DNA of 64,000 bases from Flintibacter sp. KGMB00164 (GTDB taxonomy: Bacteria > Bacillota > Clostridia > Oscillospirales > Oscillospiraceae): positions 992,001-1,056,000 of the forward strand of contig NZ_CP044227.1 in the NCBI RefSeq assembly GCF_008727735.1, read 5' to 3'. The position numbers and the translations under genes were made by a program. Of this stretch, positions 24,525-33,531 are shown piece by piece (the stretch's first letter is position 1; the number at the start of each line of letters is the position of its first letter). The notes under the pieces are model-generated. The model had not been told where the DNA came from. It ran no database searches and worked only from the letters and a program-made list of their open reading frames with translations.

Positions 24525-25877
24525 ATGAAAAAGTTCCTGAGCCTGACTCTGGCCGCTTCCATGTCTCTTGCGCTCCTGGCTGGCTGCGGCAGCAGCAACG
24601 GCGGCGGCAGCGACGCCAGCAAGAGCGGTGACGGCAGCAACACTGCCGGCGGCACCATTAAGGTAGCTGCCATCGAGACCAGCTACGGCACCGAGGTTTG
24701 GAACAAGGTGTGCGAAGCCTTCACCGAGCAGACCGGCATCAAGGTCGAGCTGACCATCGACAAGAAGCTGGAGGACGTCATCGGCCCCGCTATGCAGGGC
24801 GGTGAGTATCCCGACGTGGTGCACCTGGCTGTCGGCCGTGAGGCAGGCCTGACCGAGCAGTTCATCAAGGACAAGAACATCGCTGAGATCACCGACGTGC
24901 TGTCCATGAAGGTTCCTGGTGAGGACGTCACCGTGGGCGACAAGATCATCCCCGGCTTCGTCAACGACAACTCCACCACCAACCCCTACGCTGACGGCAA
25001 GACCTATCTGGCTCCCATGTTCTACTCTCCCTGCGGCCTGTTCTACAACAAGGGCCTGTTTGCGGAGAAGGGCTGGGAGGTTCCCACCACTTGGGACGAG
25101 ATGTGGGAGCTGGGCGACAAGGCCAAGGCTGAGGGCATCTCTCTGTTCACTTACCCCACCACTGGTTACTTTGACGCTTTCTTCTATGCTCTGATGTATG
25201 AGGCCGGCGGCGAGGAGTTCTTCTACGACGCCACTCACTACGCTGAGGGCATCTGGGATACCGATGCTGCCAAGACCTGCTTCGACATCGTGGAGAAGCT
25301 GGCTTCCTACACCAACCCCATCACTCCTGCCCAGGCCAACGATCAGGACTTCACCCAGAACCAGCAGCTGGTGCTGGACAACAAGGCCCTGTTCATGCCC
25401 AACGGCACCTGGATCGTCTCTGAGATGGCTGAGGCTCCCCGCGCCGACGGCTTCGAGTGGGGCATGACCGCTCTGCCCGCCATCACCGAGGGCGGCGACC
25501 GCTACAGCTACACCTTCTTCGAGCAGATGTGGATCCCCAAGGGCGCTGAGAACATCGACGCTGCCAAGCAGTTCATCGCTTTCATGTACAGCGACACCGC
25601 CGCTGATCTGTTCGCCGAGGCCGGCGCTGCCCAGCCTGTTACCGGCATCGTGGATAAGCTGACTGGCGACAACCAGATCTTCTACGGCATCTATGACGAC
25701 GGCGCCAAGGCCGCCCTGGGCGCTTTCGCTTCCTACAAGTCTGTGGCCGGCCTGGGCACCCAGCGCGAGGTCTTCTTCGATCCCGTAAACGCTCTGGTCT
25801 CCGGTTCCATGACCAAGGACGAGTGGGTGAGCAGCATCAAGACCGCCAGCGATCAGATGCGTGCCAACCTGACCTGA
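24525..25877 (+). CDS. Sugar ABC transporter substrate-binding lipoprotein
   Basis: 450 residues. A lipoprotein signal peptide ends at LLAGC (Cys 21), then a Gly/Ser/Asp linker and a family 1 extracellular binding fold. Visible segments include YSPCGLFYNKGLF, VPTTWDEMWELG and WIPKGAENIDAAKQFI. Two permeases and a GH112 phosphorylase follow, so the likely ligand is galacto-N-biose or lacto-N-biose. Codon use is strongly biased to C/G endings, as in highly expressed genes. A hairpin with a T-run directly follows, which could raise this gene's mRNA over the permeases. Confidence 0.93.
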   Translation: MKKFLSLTLAASMSLALLAGCGSSNGGGSDASKSGDGSNTAGGTIKVAAIETSYGTEVWNKVCEAFTEQTGIKVELTIDKKLEDVIGPAMQGGEYPDVVHLAVGREAGLTEQFIKDKNIAEITDVLSMKVPGEDVTVGDKIIPGFVNDNSTTNPYADGKTYLAPMFYSPCGLFYNKGLFAEKGWEVPTTWDEMWELGDKAKAEGISLFTYPTTGYFDAFFYALMYEAGGEEFFYDATHYAEGIWDTDAAKTCFDIVEKLASYTNPITPAQANDQDFTQNQQLVLDNKALFMPNGTWIVSEMAEAPRADGFEWGMTALPAITEGGDRYSYTFFEQMWIPKGAENIDAAKQFIAFMYSDTAADLFAEAGAAQPVTGIVDKLTGDNQIFYGIYDDGAKAALGAFASYKSVAGLGTQREVFFDPVNALVSGSMTKDEWVSSIKTASDQMRANLT

Positions 25878-25911
25878 GTTCCTGAGTTCGAAACGTAAAC
25901 ACGATCGTACG

Positions 25912-25950
25912 GGGACGGCGAGCGGTAACTCGCTCGCCGTCCCTCTTTTT
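25912..25950 (+). terminator. Terminator/attenuator between binding-protein and permease genes
   Basis: A 13-bp stem (25912-25924 with 25931-25943), 6-base loop, then TCTTTTT. It sits inside the operon and allows partial read-through. Confidence 0.8.
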
Positions 25951-26013
25951 CAAAAAATGTGAACAAGCTGTAAACGGGCCGCAGCAGCGGCCGAACTGAA
26001 AGGAGCTGAGTGT

Positions 26014-26898
26014 GTGAGAAGGAACAAAGGGCGCAGCCGCTTCCTTGTGCTGTGCGTGGCTCCTGCCACCATCCTGTTTTTCATCTTTATGATCGTTCCC
26101 ACGTTGAACGTGTTCCGCATGTCTTTGTATGAACGAGGCGCTTATTCGCCTACCGAGACCTTTGTGGGTCTGAGCAACTTTAAAGCACTGCTCAACGATA
26201 CCCTGTTTATCCGCTCCATGCAGAATACCATTCTGCTGGTGGTCGTGGTCACCATGGTGACGTTTGCCTTCGCGCTGATTTTCGCCAGCATTTTGACCCA
26301 TGAGAACGTCAAGGGCAAGAATCTGTTCCGGGTCATTTTCTATATCCCCAATATCCTGTCCGTTGTTGTTATCTCCGGTATTTTCTCCGCGATCTATAAG
26401 CCTGAGAACGGTATGCTCAACAGCATCATCTCTATGTTCGCAGGAAAAACGGTGACGGTCCTGTGGAAGGACGCCCCCCTGGTCATGGTCAGTATCATCA
26501 TCGCCATGATCTGGCAGGCCATCGGCTACTACATGGTCATGTACATGGCTTCTATGGCCAGCGTGCCTGAGAGCCTCTATGAGTCCGCCAGCCTGGACGG
26601 CGCGGGCCGGATGCGCCAGTTTTTCCAGATCACCATTCCTCTGATCTGGACCAACATCCGCACCACCCTCACCTTCTTCATCATTTCCACCATCAATATG
26701 GCCTTCCTGTTTGTCAAGGCCATGACCTCCGGCGGCCCCAACGGCGCCTCTGAGGTCGCCCTTTCCTACATGTACGGACAGAAGGACGCCGGCCTGTATG
26801 GTTACTCCATGGCCATCGGCGTGGTGATCTTCCTGTTCTCCTTCCTGCTCTCCGCCCTGGTCAACCACGCCACCAAGCGGGAGCCCCTGGAATTTTAA
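26014..26898 (+). CDS. Sugar ABC transporter permease (MalF/LacF type)
   Basis: 294 residues, six transmembrane helices. The cytoplasmic EAA loop is visible as LYESASLDGAGRMRQFFQITIPLIW (residues about 190-214). It starts with GTG after AAAGGAG. It pairs with the next gene and with the upstream binding protein. No ATPase gene is in the cluster, so a shared MsmK-type ATPase encoded elsewhere must drive it. Confidence 0.92.
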   Translation: MRRNKGRSRFLVLCVAPATILFFIFMIVPTLNVFRMSLYERGAYSPTETFVGLSNFKALLNDTLFIRSMQNTILLVVVVTMVTFAFALIFASILTHENVKGKNLFRVIFYIPNILSVVVISGIFSAIYKPENGMLNSIISMFAGKTVTVLWKDAPLVMVSIIIAMIWQAIGYYMVMYMASMASVPESLYESASLDGAGRMRQFFQITIPLIWTNIRTTLTFFIISTINMAFLFVKAMTSGGPNGASEVALSYMYGQKDAGLYGYSMAIGVVIFLFSFLLSALVNHATKREPLEF

Positions 26899-26910
26899 GG
26901 AGGTGCCCCG

Positions 26911-27795
26911 ATGCAAGAGAAGAAAACCTCCGGAAGCCGGATCTATAAGGTATTTATCTACGTGGCCCTCATTGCCCTGGCGGTCTCCATTGTGGTGCCA
27001 GTCTTCTGGGTGTTCATGGCCTCTATCAAGCAGAACAGTGAGTTCTACGGCAACCCCTGGGCACTGCCCGCCGGTTTCTACTGGCAGAACTTTGTTAACG
27101 CCTGGAATACCGCCAAGATGGGCGAGTATATGCTCAACTCCGTGATCGTCACTGCCCTGGCTCTGGTGATCCTGCTGGTGGTAGCTCTGCCCGCCGCCTA
27201 CTGCCTGTCCCGCTTCTACTTTAAGGGACGCAAGTTCCTGAACACCGCCTTTATGGCCGGCCTGTTCATCAACGTGAACTACATCGTGGTCCCCATCTTC
27301 CTGATGCTGCGGGACGGCGATACCTTCCTGAAGAACACCATCGGCACCCAGTTCTTGCTCAACAATCTGGTGGTGTTGGCCCTGGTGTACGCCGCTACGG
27401 CGCTGCCCTTCACCATCTATCTGCTGTCGGGCTACTTTGCCACCCTGCCCCATGACTTTGAGGAGGCGGCCTACATCGACGGCGCCGGCTACGGCAAGAC
27501 CATGGTCAAGATTATCTTCCCCATGGCGCAGCCTTCCATCGTAACCATCATCCTCTTCAACTTCCTGTCTTTCTGGAATGAGTACATCATCTCTATGACA
27601 TTGATGAGCTCCTCCACCGGCAGCAAGACCCTCCCCGTTGGTCTGCTGAACCTGATGCAGGCCCAGCAGTCTGCGGCCCAGTACGGCACCATGTATGCCG
27701 GTCTGGTGCTGGTGATGCTGCCCACCCTGATCCTCTATATCTGCGTGCAGAAGAAGCTGATCCAGGGTATGACCGTGGGCGGACTGAAAGGTTAA
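26911..27795 (+). CDS. Sugar ABC transporter permease (MalG/LacG type)
   Basis: 294 residues, six transmembrane helices. The EAA motif is DFEEAAYIDGAGYGKTMVKI, about 100 residues from the C-terminus. It starts 12 bases after the first permease with AAGGAGG. It forms the heterodimeric channel for the disaccharide. The C-terminal QKKLIQGMTVGGLKG is the usual MalG-type end. Confidence 0.93.
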   Translation: MQEKKTSGSRIYKVFIYVALIALAVSIVVPVFWVFMASIKQNSEFYGNPWALPAGFYWQNFVNAWNTAKMGEYMLNSVIVTALALVILLVVALPAAYCLSRFYFKGRKFLNTAFMAGLFINVNYIVVPIFLMLRDGDTFLKNTIGTQFLLNNLVVLALVYAATALPFTIYLLSGYFATLPHDFEEAAYIDGAGYGKTMVKIIFPMAQPSIVTIILFNFLSFWNEYIISMTLMSSSTGSKTLPVGLLNLMQAQQSAAQYGTMYAGLVLVMLPTLILYICVQKKLIQGMTVGGLKG

Positions 27796-27804
27796 GGTGC
27801 AGCT

Positions 27805-28005
27805 ATGAGATTTTGGAAAGAACATGTGGCCCTGCGGGTCAGCCTGATCCTGATTTTGACTGTCGTGGGTCTGGGTATGGTGATCGGCGGCTGGAAAATG
27901 ACCGGCCAGATGACCGGCCTGATCATTATGCTGGTGGGCCTGGTGCTGCTCATTGCGGCTCTGGCCATCTACAACAAGCCCTTCCAGGACGAACGCAGAC
28001 GCTGA
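27805..28005 (+). CDS. 66-residue membrane protein in the sugar transport operon (DUF6903-like)
   Basis: A basic N-terminus (MRFWKEHVALR) precedes two hydrophobic helices (about 12-30 and 36-56) and a charged tail (QDERRR). It starts 9 bases after the permease and precedes the phosphorylase, so it is co-transcribed. It resembles small DUF6903-type proteins, an assignment made from memory. A role in assembling or stabilising the transporter is inference from position. Confidence 0.6.
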   Translation: MRFWKEHVALRVSLILILTVVGLGMVIGGWKMTGQMTGLIIMLVGLVLLIAALAIYNKPFQDERRR

Positions 28006-28120
28006 GAAACCATTGCAGCATGCCGGGCGAGTGCAGTCCCGTGCCCGCCCGGTTTTGTGTGCGCCCCAATGGGGCGTAGGAGAGAAACGGATTTGGACCT
28101 TTTATTAAGGAGATTGAACT

Positions 28121-30292
28121 ATGAGTGATTTGAAGCAAAACCGGGGACGGGTCACCATCCCCACCGATGTGGACGTGGTGCCCGAGACCCTGGAGCTGCT
28201 GGAGCGCTGGGGGGCGGACGCCATCCGGGACTGTGACGGCACCGATTATCCCGAGCAGCTCAAAAGCGTCGACGCCAAGGTGTACTCCACCTATTACACC
28301 ACCCGTAAGGACAACGCCTGGGCTAAGGCCAACCCGGACGAGGTGCAGCAGTGCTACATCATGACCGGCTTTTATACTGCCAGCCAGGGAGCCCTGTCCA
28401 TCCCTCTGATGAAGGGCATCAGCCCGGAGCTGATGCAGGTGAACACCCGGGACGACATCAAGCGCTGGTGGGAAGTGATGGACCGCACCACCGGCCAGCC
28501 TGTGCCTGCCGACCAGTGGCGCTATGATGAGGAGAGCGGCTGTGTGGTTCTGGACAAGCCTGAGTTTTTCCACGACTACACCGTCAGCTTCCTGGCCTAT
28601 CTCATCTGGGATCCTGTGCACATGTATAACGCCGTCACCAACGACTGGAAGGACTTTGAGCACCAGATCACCTTTGACGTGCGTCAGCCCAAGACCCACA
28701 AGTTTACCATGGAGCGCCTGCGCAAGTTCATCGCCGAGCATCCCTATGTAAACGTCATCCGCTACACCACCTTCTTCCACCAGTTTACTCTGGTGTTTGA
28801 CGAGCTCAAGCGTGAGAAGTATGTGGACTGGTATGGCTACTCTGCCTCCGTCTCTCCCTTCATCCTGGAGCAGTTTGAGAAGGAAGTGGGCTATAAGTTC
28901 CGCCCCGAGTTCATCATCGACCAGGGCTACTACAACAACCAGTACCGTATCCCCAGCAAGGAGTTCAAGGACTTTATGGCCTTCCAGCGCCGGGAAGTGG
29001 CCAAGCTGGCCAAGGAGATGGTGGACATCACCCACGAGCTGGGCAAAGAGGCCATGATGTTCCTGGGCGACCACTGGATCGGCACCGAGCCCTATATGGA
29101 CGAGTTCAAGACCATCGGTCTGGACGCTGTGGTTGGTTCCGTGGGCAACGGCTCCACCCTGCGCCTCATTTCCGACATCCCCGGCGTGAAGTACACCGAG
29201 GGCCGCTTCCTGCCTTACTTCTTCCCCGACACCTTCCATGAGGGCGGCGATCCTGTGAAGGAGGGCAAGGAGAACTGGGTGACCGCCCGCCGCGCCATCC
29301 TCCGCAAGCCCATCGACCGCATCGGCTATGGCGGCTATCTGAAGCTGGCCTGCCAGTTCCCCGAGTTCATCGACTACCTGGAGAGCGTGTGCAACGAGTT
29401 CCGGGAGCTGTATGAGAACATTAAGGGCACCACTCCCTACTGTGTCAAGACCGTGGCCGTCCTCAACGCCTGGGGCAAGGCCCGTTCCTGGGGCTGCCAC
29501 ATGGTTCACCACGCCCTGTATCAGAAGCAGAACTACTCCTATGCCGGCGTGATCGAGGCCCTGTCCGGCGCTCCCTTTGATGTGAAGTTCATCAGCTTTG
29601 ATGACATCAAGAACGATCCCAAGTGCCTGGAGGGCATCGACGTCATCCTGAACATCGGCGACGGCGACACTGCTCACACTGGCGGCTACTGGTGGGAGGA
29701 TCCCGCCATCTCCTCCGCCATCAAGGCCTTTGTCTACAACGGCGGCGGCTTCATCGGCGTGGGCGAGCCCACCGGCCACCAGTATCAGGGCCGCTATCTG
29801 CAGCTGGCTCAGGTGCTGGGCGTGGAGAAGGAGACCGGCTTCACCCTGGGCTACGATAAGTACAATTGGGAGCAGCATCCTGACCACTTCATCCTGGCCG
29901 ACTGCAAGGGCGAGATGGACTTTGGCGAGGGCAAGAAGAGCATCTACGCTCTGCCCACTGCGGAGATCCTGGTGCAGAAGGACAAGGAGGTCCAGATGGC
30001 GGTAAACGAGTACGGTTCCGGCCGTGCGGTGTACCTGTCCGGCCTGCCTTACTCCTTCGAGAACAGCCGTGTGCTGTACCGCTCCATCCTGTGGAGCACC
30101 CACGATGAGGCGGAGCTGAACAAGTGGTTCTCTTCCAACTACAACGTGGAGGTCCACGCTTACGTGAAGAACGGCAAGTACTGCGTGGTCAACAACACCT
30201 ATGAGCCTCAGTCCACCACGGTCTACAAGGGTGACGGCTCCAGCTTCCAGCTGGATTTGGCTGCCAACGAGATCCGCTGGTACGAGATCTGA
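28121..30292 (+). CDS. lnpA: GH112 1,3-beta-galactosyl-N-acetylhexosamine phosphorylase (lacto-N-biose/galacto-N-biose phosphorylase)
   Basis: Phosphorolyses galacto- or lacto-N-biose to galactose-1-phosphate and GalNAc/GlcNAc in the cytoplasm. 723 residues, close to the about 750 of bifidobacterial LnpA. The N-terminal VTIPTDVDVVPETLELLERW and the segment FLGDHWIGTEPY fit GH112. The Asp in GDHW, near residue 317, matches the position of the known acid catalyst. The C-terminal third has a glutamine-amidotransferase-like fold and a beta domain. The nahK and galE homologues nearby favour HexNAc disaccharides over galactosyl-rhamnose, which some GH112 enzymes use. Confidence 0.92.
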   Translation: MSDLKQNRGRVTIPTDVDVVPETLELLERWGADAIRDCDGTDYPEQLKSVDAKVYSTYYTTRKDNAWAKANPDEVQQCYIMTGFYTASQGALSIPLMKGISPELMQVNTRDDIKRWWEVMDRTTGQPVPADQWRYDEESGCVVLDKPEFFHDYTVSFLAYLIWDPVHMYNAVTNDWKDFEHQITFDVRQPKTHKFTMERLRKFIAEHPYVNVIRYTTFFHQFTLVFDELKREKYVDWYGYSASVSPFILEQFEKEVGYKFRPEFIIDQGYYNNQYRIPSKEFKDFMAFQRREVAKLAKEMVDITHELGKEAMMFLGDHWIGTEPYMDEFKTIGLDAVVGSVGNGSTLRLISDIPGVKYTEGRFLPYFFPDTFHEGGDPVKEGKENWVTARRAILRKPIDRIGYGGYLKLACQFPEFIDYLESVCNEFRELYENIKGTTPYCVKTVAVLNAWGKARSWGCHMVHHALYQKQNYSYAGVIEALSGAPFDVKFISFDDIKNDPKCLEGIDVILNIGDGDTAHTGGYWWEDPAISSAIKAFVYNGGGFIGVGEPTGHQYQGRYLQLAQVLGVEKETGFTLGYDKYNWEQHPDHFILADCKGEMDFGEGKKSIYALPTAEILVQKDKEVQMAVNEYGSGRAVYLSGLPYSFENSRVLYRSILWSTHDEAELNKWFSSNYNVEVHAYVKNGKYCVVNNTYEPQSTTVYKGDGSSFQLDLAANEIRWYEI

Positions 30293-30309
30293 TCCTTCAA
30301 TTACAAATC

Positions 30310-30349
30310 AAAGAAGCGGCACAGCAATTGCTGTGCCGCTTCTTTTTAT
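30310..30349 (+). terminator. Terminator of the sugar ABC-phosphorylase operon
   Basis: A 16-bp stem (30310-30325 with 30330-30345), AATT loop, then TTTAT. Confidence 0.9.
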
Positions 30350-30621
30350 GTTTTTAGAATCAAGGAACCCTGGGTTACACAAGTCAAAGCTTAACTGAGA
30401 GGCATGACTTATACAGATAGGGGAGGGGAGAGGATTATGATTTGAGGTTCCTATCCTTGGCCTCTCATGATCACTAAGAATTTACAATATCGGTGCAGTT
30501 TAAAGCGAGCTTCTTATTAGTATCTTAAAACAGAATGACACGTTACTATAAAAAACACGAGGCAAACATATGTGTTTACTCCGATATCTTCCAATTTTGA
30601 CTCGTGCAAAGATTCCGGGGT
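30350..30621. other. AT-rich intergenic stretch without a gene
   Basis: No open frame with a ribosome site was seen. The right part (30549-30606) contains a minus-strand terminator-like element: CACGAG/CTCGTG arms with a long loop, then TTTTTT, for the VOC gene. Base composition drops here, marking the border of the accessory cluster. Confidence 0.5.
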
Positions 30622-31080
30622 TTATTCTCCAGCGTCTTGAATCGCTTCTAAAATGATTCCATCCGGGTCTTTGAAATATATCGCTCTGCTCTTGCCAAAG
30701 CCGTATCTTGTAAAATCAAAAGACTGCGGTTCGGACAAGCACTCCACTTTATGATCCTTCAGATACCGATACAGTCTGTCGATATCTTCACAGCGAAAAC
30801 ATATTTCGGAAATGGAAGTCTTCTGCAGATCAGGGCGGCTTACTTCAAATCGAGGTTCCAAAAATTGAATCAATTCTAGCGGCGGGGCAAATAGTTCTGA
30901 ACTCCCATTCAGATAGGCAACCCGCACTTTACATCCAGTACAGCGAAATAAAGCGTCAGTCTCTGGTCCCTCCATAATCAGTTCACCCTGATAGTCAAGC
31001 CCTAAAACATCTCTGTAAAATGAGATAGAACGCTCCATGTCGCTGACTGTAATTCCAATATGCATGACCTCACTCAGCAT
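30622..31080 (-). CDS. VOC (glyoxalase/bleomycin resistance) family protein
   Basis: About 152 residues with two beta-alpha-beta-beta-beta modules. The first begins MHIGITVSDMERSISFYRDVLGLDY, the VOC signature; the last strand has AIYFKDPDGIILEAIQ with the metal-site Glu. Such proteins are lyases, dioxygenases or binding proteins; the role here is unknown. ATG 31080 follows AAGGAG; a longer frame would overlap the hxlR gene. It lies 22 bases after that gene, in one transcript. Confidence 0.82.
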   Translation of the reverse strand: MLSEVMHIGITVSDMERSISFYRDVLGLDYQGELIMEGPETDALFRCTGCKVRVAYLNGSSELFAPPLELIQFLEPRFEVSRPDLQKTSISEICFRCEDIDRLYRYLKDHKVECLSEPQSFDFTRYGFGKSRAIYFKDPDGIILEAIQDAGE

Positions 31081-31102
31081 AGCAGTATCTCCTTCCTTGT
31101 CA

Positions 31103-31462
31103 TCAATCTTCACAGTCGGAACATTGCGGATTCGTCATGACAAACCGGTCATCAATGTTCTTTTCCCCCCACTCACACATGAGCTCCAAAATATGTTCCA
31201 GAGACTTTCCCTTTGGAGTGATGGAATATTCTACCCGTGGCGGGACTTCTGCATATACCGTGCGGGTAATCAAACCGTCACTTTCCAGTTCACGAAGCTG
31301 GTTTGTAAGGGTCCTTTGAGAAACCTGAGTGATCTCCCGCATCAGCTCACTGAACCTCTGTGTGCCGTTGCGGATTAGGCTATCCAAAATGAGCGGCTTA
31401 CATTTCCCGCCAATCATTTTCAAGGTTACTTCCATCTCGCAAGTGACCATGATTTTTTCCAC
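31103..31462 (-). CDS. HxlR family transcriptional regulator
   Basis: 119 residues, a winged helix. The typical CEMEVTLKMIGGKCKPLIL opening is followed by QRFSELMREITQVSQRTLTNQLRELESDGLI and VEYSITPKGKSLE. HxlR dimers sense aldehydes or oxidants. It is divergent from the MATE-reductase operon and its promoter region has a clear inverted repeat (31480-31497), so it likely controls both directions. GTG start after GAGGT; ATG 31450 is possible. Confidence 0.88.
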   Translation of the reverse strand: MEKIMVTCEMEVTLKMIGGKCKPLILDSLIRNGTQRFSELMREITQVSQRTLTNQLRELESDGLITRTVYAEVPPRVEYSITPKGKSLEHILELMCEWGEKNIDDRFVMTNPQCSDCED

Positions 31463-31479
31463 TGTACCTCACCTCTTAT

Positions 31480-31497
31480 AGTGAAAATTAGTTCACT
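31480..31497. promoter_or_regulatory. Putative HxlR operator
   Basis: Inverted repeat AGTGAA-N6-TTCACT between hxlR and the MATE gene. Confidence 0.55.
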
Positions 31498-31518
31498 TTA
31501 TAAAAATAATGTGCGTAC

Positions 31519-31547
31519 TTGTTGAAGATTATAAAGAAATATATAAT
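31519..31547 (+). promoter_or_regulatory. Promoter of the MATE-reductase operon
   Basis: TTGTTG (31519-31524), 17-base spacer, TATAAT (31542-31547), 22 bases downstream of the HxlR-type repeat. Confidence 0.6.
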
Positions 31548-31609
31548 GCAAGTATATCGTATTTTTCTGATAATGCAAGATAATACTTTGCTTGTTTGGG
31601 AGGGATTCC

Positions 31610-32968
31610 ATGGCAAAAGCGGTCGAACCGATGACGAGCGGTTCGATTTCCAAACGAATGATTTTCTTTGCTTTGCCGCTCCTGCTGGGGAACTTGTTTC
31701 AGCAGCTCTATAATACGGTCGACTCTCTGATCGTAGGTAATTTTCTGGGAAGCAGTGCGCTGGCTGCAGTTAGTTCATCCGGAAGTCTGATTTTTATGCT
31801 GATCGGGTTCCTGAGTGGTATTTCATCCGGTGCTGGTGTTGTTGTGTCCAGATATTTCGGAGCGGAAGATAAAAATGGCGTTCACCGTGCAGTCCATACG
31901 ACAGTGGCCTTTGGCCTTGTTGCCGGATTGTTGATGACTGCGGCAGGTGTTTTGCTGTCCCCACAGATTCTGATATGGATGGGGACGCCGGAGAGTGTTA
32001 TGCCGGAATCAATTACATATTTACAGATCTATTTTTCCGGTTCTCTGGGCTTTGTCATGTACAACATCTTTGTAGGTATTCTGCAAGCGATTGGGGACAG
32101 CCGCCATCCACTGTATTATCTGATGATCTCCTCGGTGATCAATCTGGTACTGGATATCCTGTTTATTGAAGTGTTCCATACAGGCGTTGGGGGAGCAGCG
32201 TTAGCTACCGTAATTTCACAGGTGTTCAGCGCAATTTTATGTTTGATTCAGCTGCTGCGGACCCACAGCAGCTATCAGCTTAAAATCACAAGAATTCGAT
32301 TTGACTCCAAAATGCTGGGACAGATTATACGCATTGGACTTCCCTCAGGAGTACAGAACTCAATCATAGCGTTTGCCAACGTTGTGGTACAGTCCTATAT
32401 CAACGCCTTTGGTGAAATGGCAATGGCGGGCTATGGTGCTTACAGCAAAATCGAAGGCTTTGCTTTTTTGCCGATCAACAGCTTTACCATGGCCATGACG
32501 ACCTTCGTGGGGCAAAATCTCGGTGCAGGACAGGCGGAACGGACCAAAAGAGGCGCGCGGTTTGGAATTTGGGCAACGGTCATTTTGGCGGAACTAATTG
32601 GCATTGTGGTGTTCTTGCTGGCTCCGCAGTTGATAGCCGCGTTTGATCCCACACCGGACGTAATTCGTTTTGGGGTGGAAAAGGCAAGAACTGCCGCACT
32701 GTTTTATTGCCTGCTGGCTTACTCGCATTCTGTTGCCTCCATACTTCGTGGAGCCGGAAAAGCGGTTGTGCCCATGATTATCATGATGGCGTTCTGGTGT
32801 GTGATCCGGGTCGCATTTCTTGCAGTCAGTATACCGCTGACCCATGCCATTCAAATGGTCTATGTGGTCTATCCGCTGACATGGGGACTTAGCTCTATTG
32901 TGTTTTTCTTTTACTATAAACAAGCAAATTGGATGAATCAGATCCATGTGAACGAAAAGGAAGGCTGA
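31610..32968 (+). CDS. MATE family efflux transporter
   Basis: About 452 residues, 12 transmembrane helices, DinF/NorM-like. The first helices read LPLLLGNLFQQLYNTVDSLIVG, and the repeat start LPSGVQNSIIAFANVVVQSYI opens the second half. It exports cations or drugs using Na+ or H+ gradients. ATG 31610 has GGGAGGG 5 bases upstream. It is first in a four-gene redox/efflux cluster, divergent from the HxlR gene. Confidence 0.92.
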   Translation: MAKAVEPMTSGSISKRMIFFALPLLLGNLFQQLYNTVDSLIVGNFLGSSALAAVSSSGSLIFMLIGFLSGISSGAGVVVSRYFGAEDKNGVHRAVHTTVAFGLVAGLLMTAAGVLLSPQILIWMGTPESVMPESITYLQIYFSGSLGFVMYNIFVGILQAIGDSRHPLYYLMISSVINLVLDILFIEVFHTGVGGAALATVISQVFSAILCLIQLLRTHSSYQLKITRIRFDSKMLGQIIRIGLPSGVQNSIIAFANVVVQSYINAFGEMAMAGYGAYSKIEGFAFLPINSFTMAMTTFVGQNLGAGQAERTKRGARFGIWATVILAELIGIVVFLLAPQLIAAFDPTPDVIRFGVEKARTAALFYCLLAYSHSVASILRGAGKAVVPMIIMMAFWCVIRVAFLAVSIPLTHAIQMVYVVYPLTWGLSSIVFFFYYKQANWMNQIHVNEKEG

Positions 32969-32971
32969 AGA

Positions 32972-33520
32972 ATGAATATATTAATTCTGAACGGAAGTCC
33001 AAGGCATCACGGCAATACCCATGCTGCGCTCCAGACGATGAAAGGGCTTCTGGAAGACAGAAACATCGTTGAAGTTCTGGATGTCTGCAATCTGAAGCTC
33101 AGCGGCTGCTGCGCGTGCGATAGCTGCAAAAGGAATGGCGGGCATTGTGTTTGTCCTGACGAATCCGATGTAGTGATTCAAAAAATTGTACAGGCGGATG
33201 CAGTGATTTTCGGCACGCCGGTTTATTGGTGGGGCATGTCGGCCCAGCTGAAAATGGTTGTGGACAAGTTCTATTCCCAGGATTCTCAGTTCAAGACTAT
33301 GCACAAAAAAATTGGTGTTATGGTAGTCGGCGCCAATGAGCTGGAGAATCCGCAGTACCGCCTGATCCACGAGCAGTTCCGCTGTATTGCCGAATATCTG
33401 CACTGGGATCCGGCATTTTCCATGTCTTTCTCCGCATACGAGCCGGGGGAGCTGATGACGCAGAACGGCGTGCTCGATCAGCTGAAAGAGGCTTGTGATA
33501 CCATTACAAACCAGAATTGA
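32972..33520 (+). CDS. Flavodoxin-like NAD(P)H-dependent oxidoreductase (iron-sulfur flavoprotein group)
   Basis: 182 residues. The FMN loop NGSPRHHGNTHAAL is followed by a compact cysteine cluster (CCACDSCKRNGGHCVCPDE, residues about 47-65) that resembles the 4Fe-4S site of archaeal/clostridial iron-sulfur flavoproteins. TPVYWWGMSAQLK is the isoalloxazine loop. Such enzymes reduce quinones, nitro compounds or act as electron carriers. It begins 4 bases after the MATE stop, in one operon. Confidence 0.85.
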   Translation: MNILILNGSPRHHGNTHAALQTMKGLLEDRNIVEVLDVCNLKLSGCCACDSCKRNGGHCVCPDESDVVIQKIVQADAVIFGTPVYWWGMSAQLKMVVDKFYSQDSQFKTMHKKIGVMVVGANELENPQYRLIHEQFRCIAEYLHWDPAFSMSFSAYEPGELMTQNGVLDQLKEACDTITNQN

Positions 33521-33531
33521 AGGGAGATTCT

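Noticed and set aside
25837-30157. Two long frames antisense to the ABC permeases and GH112 gene
   Set aside because: Same explanation: codon-bias shadows over well-supported genes.
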